A DNA stretch of 64,000 bases, taken from positions 26,728-90,727 of the forward strand of contig NZ_CABFVH010000021.1 of NCBI RefSeq assembly GCF_902141855.1. The letters run 5' to 3'. Below the pieces are notes generated by a model. It was given only the letters and a program-made list of their open reading frames with translations. It did no database searches and was not told where the DNA came from. This document shows, one piece after another, positions 1-7,778 of the stretch. The position numbers and the translations under genes were made by a program. The first letter of the stretch is position 1. Every line of letters starts with the position of its first letter. Origin of the DNA: Methylobacterium dankookense. GTDB lineage: Bacteria; Pseudomonadota; Alphaproteobacteria; Rhizobiales; Beijerinckiaceae.

Positions 1-251
1 CCGGAGGAATAGGCGATCACGCCCCGGCTCCGCACCGCCTCCGGCAGGGCCGAGATCGCGTTGTAGGCGCCGCGGAACTTGAAGGCGCCGGCCCGCTGCA
101 GGTTCTCGGCCTTGAAGAACAGCCGCGCCCCGGTGCGCGCGTCGGCGGTGCGCGAGGTCAGGACCGGCGTGCGGTGGGCCGCCCCCGCGATGCGCTCGGC
201 GGCGCGCGCCACGTCGGCGAAGGTGGGCAGACGCAGGGCGGACTCGCTCAT
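1..251 (-). CDS. Threonine/serine dehydratase-like PLP enzyme (partial, N-terminal 83 residues)
   Basis: The reverse strand reads from an ATG at 249-251 to the left edge, so the gene is cut by the window. The 83 visible residues match the start of fold-type II PLP enzymes of the threonine ammonia-lyase / serine racemase group. They show RTPVLTSRT, then FFKAENLQRAGAFKFRGAYNA, where the Lys of AFKFRGA is the expected PLP Schiff-base lysine, then GVIAYSSG, the start of the SSGNHAQ motif. The family deaminates L-threonine or L-serine to 2-oxoacids in the cytoplasm. Whether it is biosynthetic (IlvA, with an ACT domain) or catabolic cannot be decided because the C-terminus lies outside the window. 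Confidence 0.85.
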   Translation of the reverse strand, partial: MSESALRLPTFADVARAAERIAGAAHRTPVLTSRTADARTGARLFFKAENLQRAGAFKFRGAYNAISALPEAVRSRGVIAYSS

Positions 252-446
252 CGCGCAGGGCTCCGGGGCAACCCGCCGCGGCTGCGGCCGGGGACCCTTC
301 ATACGCGAGCGGAGGCGGCCGTCCAGGCCTGGCGGGGGCCGGCCGCCCCCGTGGCACGGCCCATGCTCCGGACCCCGTTCGGAGGACGGGCGGAGCATCC
401 CTTGAGCGGTGAGCTGCTGAGCAGCGAGGACCTGGTTCAGCCGGCG

Positions 447-635
447 ATGCTGACGGTGTGGCCGCACAGCATCGACGCGAAGGCCGTGGAGCCGCGCGCG
501 CTGCCGAGCCTCAACGAGGCCCTGGCCGAGGCGGGCGCCGTGCTGCGCGCGGGCAGCGGCACGCCGTGGATCATCACCGAGGGCGGCCTGATCCTGACGC
601 CGACGACGCTGCGGGTGCTGACGGCGCCGACCTGA
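447..635 (+). CDS. Small conserved-looking hypothetical protein (62 aa)
   Basis: A short ORF starting with MLTVWPHSIDAKAVEPR and containing the segments SLNEALAEAGAVL and PWIITEGGLILTP. It has a coherent hydrophilic-then-hydrophobic pattern and looks like small uncharacterised proteins of Methylobacterium. The start is uncertain: an in-frame TTG at 402 has a GGCGGAG stretch eight bases upstream and would add 15 residues. It lies divergently from the dehydratase-like gene and in the same direction as the DUF1275 gene that follows. No function can be assigned. Confidence 0.5.
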   Translation: MLTVWPHSIDAKAVEPRALPSLNEALAEAGAVLRAGSGTPWIITEGGLILTPTTLRVLTAPT

Positions 636-737
636 AGCGCCGGAGCCCGCATTGCGCGCGGCTCCGACCGGACCGTAAACTGTCGCGCTTTATCCTGGCT
701 GGCGGGCGCCCCCGGCCCGATCGAAGACCCGTACGCC

Positions 738-1436
738 ATGCTCGTCCACGAAGGCGAAGCCCGCACCCGCGCGAAGGACGAGAGCCTCGCCTGGACCTTC
801 GCGTCGCTCGCGGGCGCGCTCAACGCCGCCGGCTTCTATGCCTTCGGCTCCTATTCCTCGAACATGACCGGGAACGTCTCGGCGCTCGCCGACCATCTCG
901 GCCTCGGGGATCTCCGCCTCGCGCTCTACGCCCTCGCCCTGGTCGCCACCTTCGTGGCGGGGGCGATGGTCGCGACGCTGCTGATCGGCATCGGCCGCGA
1001 GCGCTGCCTGCGCGGGGTCTATGCCTACGGCGTGCTCGCCGAGGCGGTGATGCTGGCGGCTCTGGGCGCCGTGGCGCCCTGGCTGCCGGCGGACGGGCGC
1101 GGCGCGGTGCTCGCGCTCGGCGTCAGCTTCCTGCTCGGCCTGCAGAACGCCACGGTGACGCAGATCACCGACGCGCGCGTGCGCACCACCCACGTCACCG
1201 GCATGGTGACGGATATCGGGATCGGCCTCGCCAACCTGCTGGAGCGGCGCCCGGCCGCGGACAGGGCCAAGCTGCGCCTCCACCTCGTGACGGTGAGCGC
1301 CTTCCTCGCCGGCGGCATCCTCGGCGTCCTGCTCTATCGCTGCCTCGGAACCGCCCTGCTCCTCGTGGTGGCCGGTCTCCTGGCCATGCTCGCGATCCCC
1401 GGGATCAGCAGCGCGCGTCGCCTTCAGGCCGGCTGA
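738..1436 (+). CDS. DUF1275 (YoaK-like) integral membrane protein
   Basis: A protein of 232 residues with about six hydrophobic segments spread over its whole length. The N-terminal pattern LAGALNAAGFYAFGSYSSNMTGNV is the hallmark of DUF1275/YoaK, with a second internal motif at GLQNATVTQI followed by TTHVTGMVTDIG. The length agrees with the family (about 220-250 residues). It is expected in the cytoplasmic membrane; its substrate is unknown, and transport is only an assumption often made for the family. It appears monocistronic, with a minus-strand small gene downstream. Confidence 0.85.
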   Translation: MLVHEGEARTRAKDESLAWTFASLAGALNAAGFYAFGSYSSNMTGNVSALADHLGLGDLRLALYALALVATFVAGAMVATLLIGIGRERCLRGVYAYGVLAEAVMLAALGAVAPWLPADGRGAVLALGVSFLLGLQNATVTQITDARVRTTHVTGMVTDIGIGLANLLERRPAADRAKLRLHLVTVSAFLAGGILGVLLYRCLGTALLLVVAGLLAMLAIPGISSARRLQAG

Positions 1437-1531
1437 GGCGCCCGCCGCCGCTCCGGCGCGAGAAGCGAGGGCCCGGAGCCGCGCCCGTCCGCGGCGCGGG
1501 CGGAGACGGCTCCGGGCAGCCGGTGCCGGCC

Positions 1532-1720
1532 CTATCCGCCGCGGTCCGTCTCGACGTCCTGCAAGGTCTTCTCGGCCACCTTGGCGATGGCCTTCAGGAG
1601 CGTCCGGGCCTGTGTCCCGGTCAGGGCGTCGTAATCGTCGCTGTCCGCAAGCTTGAGTATGGCCTTCACGCCCTCGACCGCGGTGAACGGCTCGATCGGC
1701 ATCACGTCGGAGACTGGCAT
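1532..1720 (-). CDS. Small hypothetical protein (62 aa)
   Basis: A reverse-strand ORF starting MPVSDVMPIEPFTAVEG and ending ETDRGG. A longer in-frame start exists at 1759, but the added residues are Arg-rich and look like upstream sequence. The body (AILKLADSDDYDALTGTQ, then a Lys-rich amphipathic helix TLLKAIAKVAEKTLQD) is a plausible small soluble helical protein. No domain is recognised and its role is unknown. It converges with the DUF1275 gene. Confidence 0.5.
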   Translation of the reverse strand: MPVSDVMPIEPFTAVEGVKAILKLADSDDYDALTGTQARTLLKAIAKVAEKTLQDVETDRGG

Positions 1721-1942
1721 TCGCGTTCTCCATACTGGGGCCCTTCGGCATACTACCAAACGGCCGCCTCGGAGATCACGGGGGCGTGCGCGGCAAGAGC
1801 TTCTGTGCGCGATGTCACCGGCCGGGGTTCCGGCGGGTGCCCGGAAGATTGCACGACCCCCCTTGCCAGCCGCCCCGGAATGGATCTAGCCTTCCTTTGC
1901 CGACGCACAGCATCGCGCCGGTTCCGAGAGAGGAGGTCAGCG

Positions 1943-2029
1943 ATGAGCCATAGAGGCTTCTGCGTCCCGTCATCTCGTACTGCCGATCCTGATCAGGACA
2001 CGCCACCGAACCAGAACCGGCAGGGATAG
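1943..2029 (+). CDS. Possible 28-aa small ORF with a near-perfect Shine-Dalgarno
   Basis: An ATG at 1943 is preceded by AGGAGGT at 1931-1937, an unusually strong ribosome binding site with a good five-base spacing. The reading frame runs 28 residues (MSHRGFCVPSSRTADPDQDT then PPNQNRQG) to a TAG. The only clear intrinsic terminator nearby lies about 100 bases downstream on the same strand, so a short transcript with this ORF is plausible. There is no similarity that I recognise; it could be a leader peptide or a fortuitous ORF. Confidence 0.35.
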   Translation: MSHRGFCVPSSRTADPDQDTPPNQNRQG

Positions 2030-2128
2030 TGGTTTCTCGGGCGATGGGCGGTTGAGTTCCCCGGTCGGTAGGGCCGGCCGGGCCGGCAGCTCCCACATCG
2101 CACCCGTCAAGCGTGGACCCTGCAAAAG

Positions 2129-2158
2129 CCCGTCAGCCCTCCGGCTGGCGGGTTTTTT
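2129..2158 (+). terminator. Intrinsic terminator (+ strand)
   Basis: A ten-base-pair stem, CCCGTCAGCC pairing with GGCTGGCGGG (one G-T wobble), encloses a four-base loop and is followed directly by six T residues. This is a textbook rho-independent terminator for plus-strand transcription. The nearest upstream plus-strand candidates are the 28-aa ORF or an unannotated small RNA in 1900-2130. Confidence 0.8.
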
Positions 2159-2434
2159 CGTTTCGGACCTTACATCGTCCTGGTCGGCCACTCCCGAAAC
2201 GGGGACGGGCGGCGCATCTGATGGTGCCGCCCGTCCCCGTTCCTGAGCGGATCCGGCTGGCTCGGGTGTGCCCGGTCGACCATCGTGCAAAGGTTCTGCC
2301 CAAACCGCGCATCAGCTATGGGCCGATGAGCGGACCGGGCTTTGACGCTGCGGCTAAAGTCGGACGTTCCGCTCTCGACCCAACCCGGTCGCTCAGGCCG
2401 TTGTCGGCGCTTCTTCAAAGCGGCCTTTGATCGC

Positions 2435-2968
2435 TCATGAATTTCGCCAATCGGCCAGAGCAGCGGCTTCAACGGCATCAAGCCATGCGCTCTTGCATGC
2501 GCCATACTCGTGCGAGTTGTCTGGATGAAGCGCGACGCAGCGAATCTTCTCATCCTCGTAGGCGGTGACAAGCTCCGGATTGCGTCGAAGGTAGTCACGG
2601 AAGGCGAGAAGGCGGTCGATGTCCGGCGCACCGACGCTGTAGCAGTGTAGCTGAACAAGACGCCGCCCGGTGTTCGGCTCATTCTTCGTGGCATAACGTC
2701 GTCCGGGGAGCCCAAACTCGCCCCACCATTCGTAGCCGACCCTTTCAAATTTTTCCCTCTTGAGGTCTACCTCATCGAGGTTCTGGACTACTGGCAAGAG
2801 GTCGAGGATTGGCTTTGCTCTCAAGCCTGGAATGGCTGTCGATCCAATGTGGTGGACTGCCAGTAGGTTCGGGCCGAGCGCAGCGCGGAGAATCGAAGCT
2901 TCCACTTGAGCCGTTGCCGACCACCGAGGATCGTGAGGGACCAACTCAACCTGAAAGGGCGGCGGCAT
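2435..2968 (-). CDS. GrpB / UPF0157 family protein
   Basis: A protein of 177 residues matching the GrpB family. It has the N-terminal VELVPHDPRW, the core motif VHHIGSTAIPGLRAKPILDL (residues about 39-58), and a C-terminal region ending with SAWLDAVEAAA. Members adopt a nucleotidyltransferase-like fold and some are fused to CoaE; the activity of the stand-alone form is not established. The length is normal and the motif intact. It is noticeably less GC-rich than the flanking backbone and lies just outside the island, next to sequence resembling the island's other end. It may therefore belong to an older mobile segment, which is an inference. Confidence 0.85.
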   Translation of the reverse strand: MPPPFQVELVPHDPRWSATAQVEASILRAALGPNLLAVHHIGSTAIPGLRAKPILDLLPVVQNLDEVDLKREKFERVGYEWWGEFGLPGRRYATKNEPNTGRRLVQLHCYSVGAPDIDRLLAFRDYLRRNPELVTAYEDEKIRCVALHPDNSHEYGACKSAWLDAVEAAALADWRNS

Positions 2969-3286
2969 CGTCTTCGAGGATCAGGGCGGACGGCGTTCAG
3001 CTTCGCATTTCGAGAGGCGGCTCCGCAATGGGGCGTTGCAGTCCGCCTCTATACATTGCCGCCCCAAAAGCAGACCGTCGCAAATCCACCCATTCCGGTC
3101 GTCCTGCTCAGTCCCTTTCTGCCCATTGTTCAAGGCTTGTCATTCAAGTTTCGTGATGGCCGGTCTGAAGGGCGCGTCTGAGGCAATAACCCATCACGAA
3201 TAAGGGCTCCGAACCGAAGTCCGAAGTCCTTATTTGACCGCCATTCGACGGTCCGTCGTAAGTCACGCTTAAAGCGACAGCATCCA
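2969..3286. other. Intergenic flank related to the island's right end
   Basis: No gene is supported here. The part 3203-3286 aligns by eye with the inner right end of the island at 14366-14468. Both share a GGGCTCCGAACC stem-loop start, the string GTCGTAAGTCAC, and then exactly 20 diverged bases before the 86-bp repeat. In both copies the stem-loop half-sites pair: TAAGGGCT with AGTCCTTA here, AAGGGCT with AGCCCTT on the right. Confidence 0.55.
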
Positions 3287-3372
3287 AATCACGTATGGAT
3301 CACCCGCCCATACGCATCCAACACGCTCTCGTGCATCATCTCCGAGAGCGTCGGGTGCGGGAAGACCGTGTG
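3287..3372. repeat. attL: 86-bp direct repeat equal to the lpdA 3' end
   Basis: Positions 3287-3372 are identical to 14469-14554. The 84 bases from 3289 are the last 27 codons plus stop of lpdA in reverse orientation. Identity stops abruptly on both sides. This copy is not attached to an lpdA body, so it is the displaced original or duplicated 3' end left by integration. Confidence 0.9.
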
Positions 3373-3475
3373 GTAACTCTTAGTGTGATGGTAGAAATAT
3401 CATTGCCAAATCATAGGGTTAGCGCGCATGTCGGATGATCGTCCAAGCTGATTGAAATCATCGCTGTGAGGGCTC

Positions 3476-3494
3476 TGTCACACGCCTGTCACAG
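3476..3494 (+). promoter_or_regulatory. Putative integrase arm-type repeat, left end
   Basis: Two TGTCACA-type units, TGTCACA at 3476 and TGTCACAG at 3487, spaced by 11 bases just before the integrase start. The same arrangement with the same spacing (GTCACA, five bases, TGTCACAG) occurs at 14347-14364 near the other end. Paired short repeats near both att cores are typical of integrase arm or excisionase sites. The assignment is an inference. Confidence 0.4.
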
Positions 3495-3504
3495 TGAGAG
3501 TCCG

Positions 3505-4518
3505 ATGGCGGCAATCCGTAAGCGTCAAGGCAAGTATCAGGTTCAGATCCGAATCAAAGGTTCACCTCCCCTTTCTCGAACATTCTCAGCACGGGCGGAC
3601 GCAAAGGCTTGGGCGAGGGAGATTGAGGGCGATGCTGAGCGGCGCGGTCTACCCATGGACCGTAGAGTCCTCGATACCCTAACGGTCGGCGATATCCTGG
3701 TCCGTTACCGGGACACGATCACACCAACTAAACTGGGCGCCGTTCGTGAGGGTATGGCGATCCGCGTGCTCTTGAAGCATGGCTTATCGAAAGTCCCGCT
3801 CAGCGCACTTACGGTGAGTAGAGTTGCGGAGCATCGCGACCAACGGCTTCAAACAATCAAACCGGCAAGCATCAATCGTGAGCTTGCGATTTACCGTCAC
3901 GCTTTCGAAACCGCTCAACGATCCTGGGGCATTCCGTTGGCGGAGAATCCGTTTGCCCTCGTCACAAAGCCAAGAGTCAGTGACGCACGCTCGCGACGGC
4001 TTGAGAAAGGTGAGTGGGAGAAGCTGAAAGCGGCGTGTCTTCGATCACGAAATCCCTATGTGTTGTCTATGGTCGAATTCGGCCTGGAGACAGCTATGCG
4101 ACGCGGTGAAGTCCTTCGTGTCCGCTGGCGAAATATTGATTGGGAGGGTCGAACGCTTCATATACCGAGATCTAAAAACGGCTATGCCCGCACTATACCT
4201 CTAAGTGTTCAAGCAATAAATATTCTTATGAGGCAATCGAACGCATTTTCATCAAGCGAAAATCTAGTTTTTGAAACTACAGAGGACGCTATCAAGCTTT
4301 CGTGGCAACGTATAGTGCGTCGCTGCGGGATTGTAGATTTCCGTTATCACGATCTCCGCCACGAAGCTATCTCGCGGTTTTTTGAGAAGGGATTGAGTGT
4401 TCCTGAAGTTGCACTCATTTCCGGCCATCGCGACTACAAGATGCTTGCGCGATATGTGCATCTTCGTCCGGAGGTGCTTGCGGAGAAGTTGGCACGGCTT
4501 AGCCAAGAGGGTTCATAA
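3505..4518 (+). CDS. Tyrosine recombinase / site-specific integrase
   Basis: A phage-type integrase of 337 residues that would catalyse insertion and excision of the island at the lpdA 3' end. The N-terminal part (MAAIRKRQGKYQVQIRIKG) is the usual arm-binding start, followed by a SAM-like core-binding domain and a catalytic domain. All catalytic residues are visible: Arg199 (TAMRRGE), Lys224 (RSKNG), His282-x-x-Arg285 (YHDLRH), His308 (SGHRDY) and the nucleophile Tyr317 (ARYVH). A GTG at 3466 would add 13 residues, but the ATG at 3505 fits the family and leaves the putative arm repeats outside the gene. It lies 132 bp from the left repeat, as expected for a self-encoded integrase. Confidence 0.93.
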   Translation: MAAIRKRQGKYQVQIRIKGSPPLSRTFSARADAKAWAREIEGDAERRGLPMDRRVLDTLTVGDILVRYRDTITPTKLGAVREGMAIRVLLKHGLSKVPLSALTVSRVAEHRDQRLQTIKPASINRELAIYRHAFETAQRSWGIPLAENPFALVTKPRVSDARSRRLEKGEWEKLKAACLRSRNPYVLSMVEFGLETAMRRGEVLRVRWRNIDWEGRTLHIPRSKNGYARTIPLSVQAINILMRQSNAFSSSENLVFETTEDAIKLSWQRIVRRCGIVDFRYHDLRHEAISRFFEKGLSVPEVALISGHRDYKMLARYVHLRPEVLAEKLARLSQEGS

Positions 4519-4719
4519 TCCCACAACACTAACGAAGGCTGGAGCGCATAGCCCCGGTCAGATGCTTTTCTCTGAGCGACCGCGGGCTGATACTCAAGCC
4601 TAAAGCCGAGGTGCGAAGCGCCGGACATCGCACACTACAATAATCGCACTCGCCTGGAGAACATCCTCCTGCAAAGCCAAGCCGTTGCTGATTCATTACG
4701 TGACAGGAGATTCAGTAGC
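4519..4719. other. Spacer between integrase and replication-like gene
   Basis: No gene is seen in this 200-base spacer. It ends in the hairpin that covers the ribosome binding site of the next gene. Confidence 0.4.
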
Positions 4720-4743
4720 CTCCCAATGTAATCACGTTGGGAG
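4720..4743 (+). promoter_or_regulatory. Hairpin covering the ribosome binding site of the helicase/primase-like gene
   Basis: A perfect seven-base inverted repeat, CTCCCAA at 4720-4726 and TTGGGAG at 4737-4743. The GGGAG of the 3' arm is the only Shine-Dalgarno-like sequence ahead of the ATG at 4753, nine bases away. Folding would hide the ribosome binding site, which suggests translational control. This is inferred from sequence only. Confidence 0.45.
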
Positions 4744-4752
4744 AATAAGAGT

Positions 4753-7191
4753 ATGATATGCAAATATGTAGATGGTGTTACGTCGTCGGGCAAGTCGGTA
4801 GTTCTACGAAAAAAGGCTAACGAACTATCAGCCAAAGGACATAACACGATCATCGTCTTACCGACCATAGACCTGATCCGGGAACACGTCTGTCGGTTTG
4901 AAACTGACTATACCAATCAGAGAGTCGAACCGTTCTTTACTGGTGATGATCGTGTCGATGCGCTGCCTTCTGTGACGCTGGCCGTGAAGCACGCAATCGA
5001 AACGACTATGCCTGACGAGGGCCGGATTATACTAGTCACCCATCAGACGTTTTCGAGGATCCGGGCAGAGCATTGCTTGTCGGAATGGCATGTATTGATC
5101 GACGAAGAAATGGATGTGTTCAGTGGCGAAGAAATCAATCTTCACCATTCCCACAAGTTTGTCACAGACAATCTGAAGCTCTGCCCGCAGGGACCAAAGT
5201 ATGGAACGCTAAAAGTCGTTGATGCCAAGGCGATTAAGAAGGTGCTTGATAATCCTGAGGGAGACGAGGCTTGGAAGCTAGTAAATGGCGTATGCCGATC
5301 TTTGTTGTCTCCATGGGCAGTCAACTACACTATTCTTACGAGCTACAATGCGCTTGTAAGTGAGATCGGCAGCAAGCGTAAGCTCATTGTCTATACGATT
5401 GTGACGCATCGTTTCGCCGAGCAATATGCTTCATTCACTGTATTCTGCGCCCGGTTCACCGAAACGTTGCACTATCTCATGTGGCAATCGGAAGGCGTAG
5501 CGTGGGAACGTGACGAGGAACTGTGCAGTCAGCTTCGGATCCAGGCCCATGAAGGATACGAGAGGCTGAAGATCTACTACGGTTACGAAGGCCACTTTTC
5601 TAAGAAGTTGCGTAACACCCATCCCGACACATTCAAGCAGTTTGTGATGAAGGCACGAGATATAATGAATGGGCAGCCGTTCATCTGGTTGGTGAACAAG
5701 GATGTCAAGAATGACTGCGAGTTATTCAGAGTTGCCGGCGGAGAGAACATCAAGGCGAAATCGCATGGACTAAACAAATATGATCATGTGCATCACGCAA
5801 TCGTTGGTGGTGCGTTTAACAAAACTCCAGGGGCCAGTAAGTTTCTTGAGGATATGTGCAATGTAAGCGCAGAGCAACAAACCATCAGTGGCGTGAATCA
5901 GAAGATCTATCAGGCTGTCAGTCGCACTTCGATGCGGAAGTTGGCTTTGGAACAGGACAGGTGTTGGGTTGTCCCGAGCCGATCTAACGCTGAATACCTG
6001 TCAGGGATCTTCGTCGGATCATCTGTGCTCTCGCTTGGGCTCGACCAACCTGCGGAAGCAACAAGAGGTCGGCCCCCTAAACATGGAAGTGCGAACGAAA
6101 GGAAGCTGCGATCCAAACTGAGAAAGAAGATGGAGAGGGAACAAACAAGCGGGTTCATCCCTGAGATTGCACCTGAAATGATCTCGGTCGTGTCTATCTA
6201 TAGGGGCAAAGATGGCGACGTTAATACTATAGAGTCTATAAGTGATTTCGTCGCCAGGTTCAGAGGGACTATCTTCCCGCATCTATACAGTAACAGGGGA
6301 GATTGCCTATTAATGAAAGAGAAGGACTTCATCCAGTTCCTAAAAAACCAATCTAAGACGAGGTATATGGACAAACACGACGTTCCACTCATTTCACCTG
6401 CATTCTGGAATCCTCTCTACGATGGGGAAAGGCCTCGTGGAAAGCACAATGCAATCTGTTCCTATGGTTTCATGATCGACGTAGATGGAGGCGAGATGAG
6501 ACCAGAGGACCTAGCTACGATAGTCCCTCACTTAGAGCTTCACTGTTACAGCACCTTCAACAACAGGAAGGATGAGCAACGGTATCGTGTCTACATTCCT
6601 GCAACGAGACCAACGAGCAATCCTCAATATAAAGCCATCACGAGCAGTCTGATCCATGCAATCGAGTCCAACGGCTATACCAGTAAGAAAGAGTTACTGG
6701 CGAAGCCGCGCGTAAGCGCCAATAGTCGTCTACACGGGATTGATATGAGTAAGCTTGGAGGATTTTCACTATTCTATCTGCCGTGCCAAGCCGAAAATGG
6801 ACCCAAATCGTTCTTCAAGTCATTCGATAAGCCACCTCGGATGCCTCTGGATGTAAATGACTGGCTTGAGAACATACCTTATGGGATTGAGGTAGAAGAT
6901 GACGCTGAAGATAGGCCGATCTATTATGAACCAGCAACGGGTGAGATCAATACTGAACAACAGTCTGCTATAAATGAAGCAATGGATTGGTGGATGGCTC
7001 ATGGAACAGGACGGAAACAAGGGTATGTCGCTATCTCCATTCTGTTCTCGAAGTTATGCCGTATCAACCTTCCTTGTTCGAAGATTAGTAACTTGCTCTA
7101 TGAGGCAGCATCAATGGCGAACTCCCCGGAGGATAGGAGGAAGCAAGTTCGCGGTTTGATGGAGACGTGGAAGACAAAACGCAGATATTAA
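4753..7191 (+). CDS. Helicase-like ATPase fused to an AEP primase-like domain; probable island replication protein
   Basis: A protein of 812 residues. The N-terminal third resembles a superfamily 2 helicase: P-loop GVTSSGKS at residues 8-15, a motif Ia-like VLPTIDLIRE near 35-45, a THQTF motif near 99, and the Walker B DEEMD at 117-121. QAVSRTSMRK near 390 resembles motif VI. The C-terminal third resembles archaeo-eukaryotic primases of plasmid and phage replication proteins. It shows FMIDVDGG at 573-580 (acidic pair Asp576/Asp578), YSTFNNRKDEQRYRVYIPAT near 599-618 and SRLHGID then FSLFYLP near 658-677. The family reading is mine and needs a profile search. The gene is clearly AT-richer than the backbone. 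It sits next to the integrase and most likely drives replication of the excised island. Confidence 0.6.
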   Translation: MICKYVDGVTSSGKSVVLRKKANELSAKGHNTIIVLPTIDLIREHVCRFETDYTNQRVEPFFTGDDRVDALPSVTLAVKHAIETTMPDEGRIILVTHQTFSRIRAEHCLSEWHVLIDEEMDVFSGEEINLHHSHKFVTDNLKLCPQGPKYGTLKVVDAKAIKKVLDNPEGDEAWKLVNGVCRSLLSPWAVNYTILTSYNALVSEIGSKRKLIVYTIVTHRFAEQYASFTVFCARFTETLHYLMWQSEGVAWERDEELCSQLRIQAHEGYERLKIYYGYEGHFSKKLRNTHPDTFKQFVMKARDIMNGQPFIWLVNKDVKNDCELFRVAGGENIKAKSHGLNKYDHVHHAIVGGAFNKTPGASKFLEDMCNVSAEQQTISGVNQKIYQAVSRTSMRKLALEQDRCWVVPSRSNAEYLSGIFVGSSVLSLGLDQPAEATRGRPPKHGSANERKLRSKLRKKMEREQTSGFIPEIAPEMISVVSIYRGKDGDVNTIESISDFVARFRGTIFPHLYSNRGDCLLMKEKDFIQFLKNQSKTRYMDKHDVPLISPAFWNPLYDGERPRGKHNAICSYGFMIDVDGGEMRPEDLATIVPHLELHCYSTFNNRKDEQRYRVYIPATRPTSNPQYKAITSSLIHAIESNGYTSKKELLAKPRVSANSRLHGIDMSKLGGFSLFYLPCQAENGPKSFFKSFDKPPRMPLDVNDWLENIPYGIEVEDDAEDRPIYYEPATGEINTEQQSAINEAMDWWMAHGTGRKQGYVAISILFSKLCRINLPCSKISNLLYEAASMANSPEDRRKQVRGLMETWKTKRRY

Positions 7192-7244
7192 AAGATACCG
7201 CGCTGGCATAATCATATTTGAACATAGGGTCGGTATAAAAACAA

Positions 7245-7280
7245 TGTGAGACGGATTAATCACATTCAGTCCGTCTCACA
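7245..7280. repeat. Perfect 11-bp inverted repeat downstream of the replication-like gene
   Basis: TGTGAGACGGA at 7245-7255 pairs exactly with TCCGTCTCACA at 7270-7280 around a 14-base loop. On the minus strand the hairpin is followed by TTGTTTTTA, so it could be a minus-strand terminator, but no minus-strand gene ends here. It could equally be a replication-associated hairpin. The surrounding 7192-7409 contains no gene. Confidence 0.55.
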
Positions 7281-7409
7281 AAATAGTGTAGATCACCGCC
7301 GATTGTCAGAACATTTATGAAATAAGTCGTGCGGTTTCTAAACTTCATACGCTGATTAAGTCATTTTCATAGCGTATCGTGCGTTCAACGAAATATCAGA
7401 AGGAAATCG

Positions 7410-7754
7410 ATGCAAGTGCTTGTAGATATTTACTATTATTTAGATCATGAGAAATGCAAAACTAGCTGTGTTTTGTGTAACATCCTCAGTGTGGCAATCG
7501 AGCTAAGTCGTAGGTTCTATATTACCTCATCGTGTGACGTAGCTCGTAACATTTGTAAATCGATGTGGTTTTCGTTTAAAGACGCTGCGGGCGAACTGTC
7601 ACGTCTAGGATTCGATGACCAGCCGATTCATGATGCAGTGAGAAAACATCGCCATACGCTGGTTGATGCCTACTTGCTCACAGACGAACCCATCCCGCAC
7701 AACATTAGAGGTATAATGCTTCGTTCAATCAGTGTGCCAGAAGTAATCCAATAG
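7410..7754 (+). CDS. Hypothetical protein with N-terminal cysteines
   Basis: An ORF of 114 residues preceded by AGAAGGAAA at a suitable distance from the ATG, which supports translation. The N-terminal part holds Cys16, Cys20 and Cys23 (EKCKTSCVLCNIL), a possible small metal-binding knuckle, followed by two further cysteines (SSCDVARNIC). The C-terminal half is predicted to be helical and basic (HDAVRKHRHTL). No family is recognised. It follows the replication-like gene on the same strand but is 218 bases away, so it probably has its own promoter. Confidence 0.55.
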   Translation: MQVLVDIYYYLDHEKCKTSCVLCNILSVAIELSRRFYITSSCDVARNICKSMWFSFKDAAGELSRLGFDDQPIHDAVRKHRHTLVDAYLLTDEPIPHNIRGIMLRSISVPEVIQ

Positions 7755-7778
7755 CTGCCACGAACACAAGTTGTCAGT

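Larger units (their letters stand above)
1721..2434. other. Long stretch with little coding content
   Basis: Between the small minus-strand gene and the GrpB gene I see only the 28-aa ORF with its strong ribosome binding site and the intrinsic terminator. The segment 2040-2128 is GC-rich and could belong to a small RNA ending at that terminator, but I recognise no RNA family. The long ORFs in other frames here lack start-site support. Confidence 0.4.
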
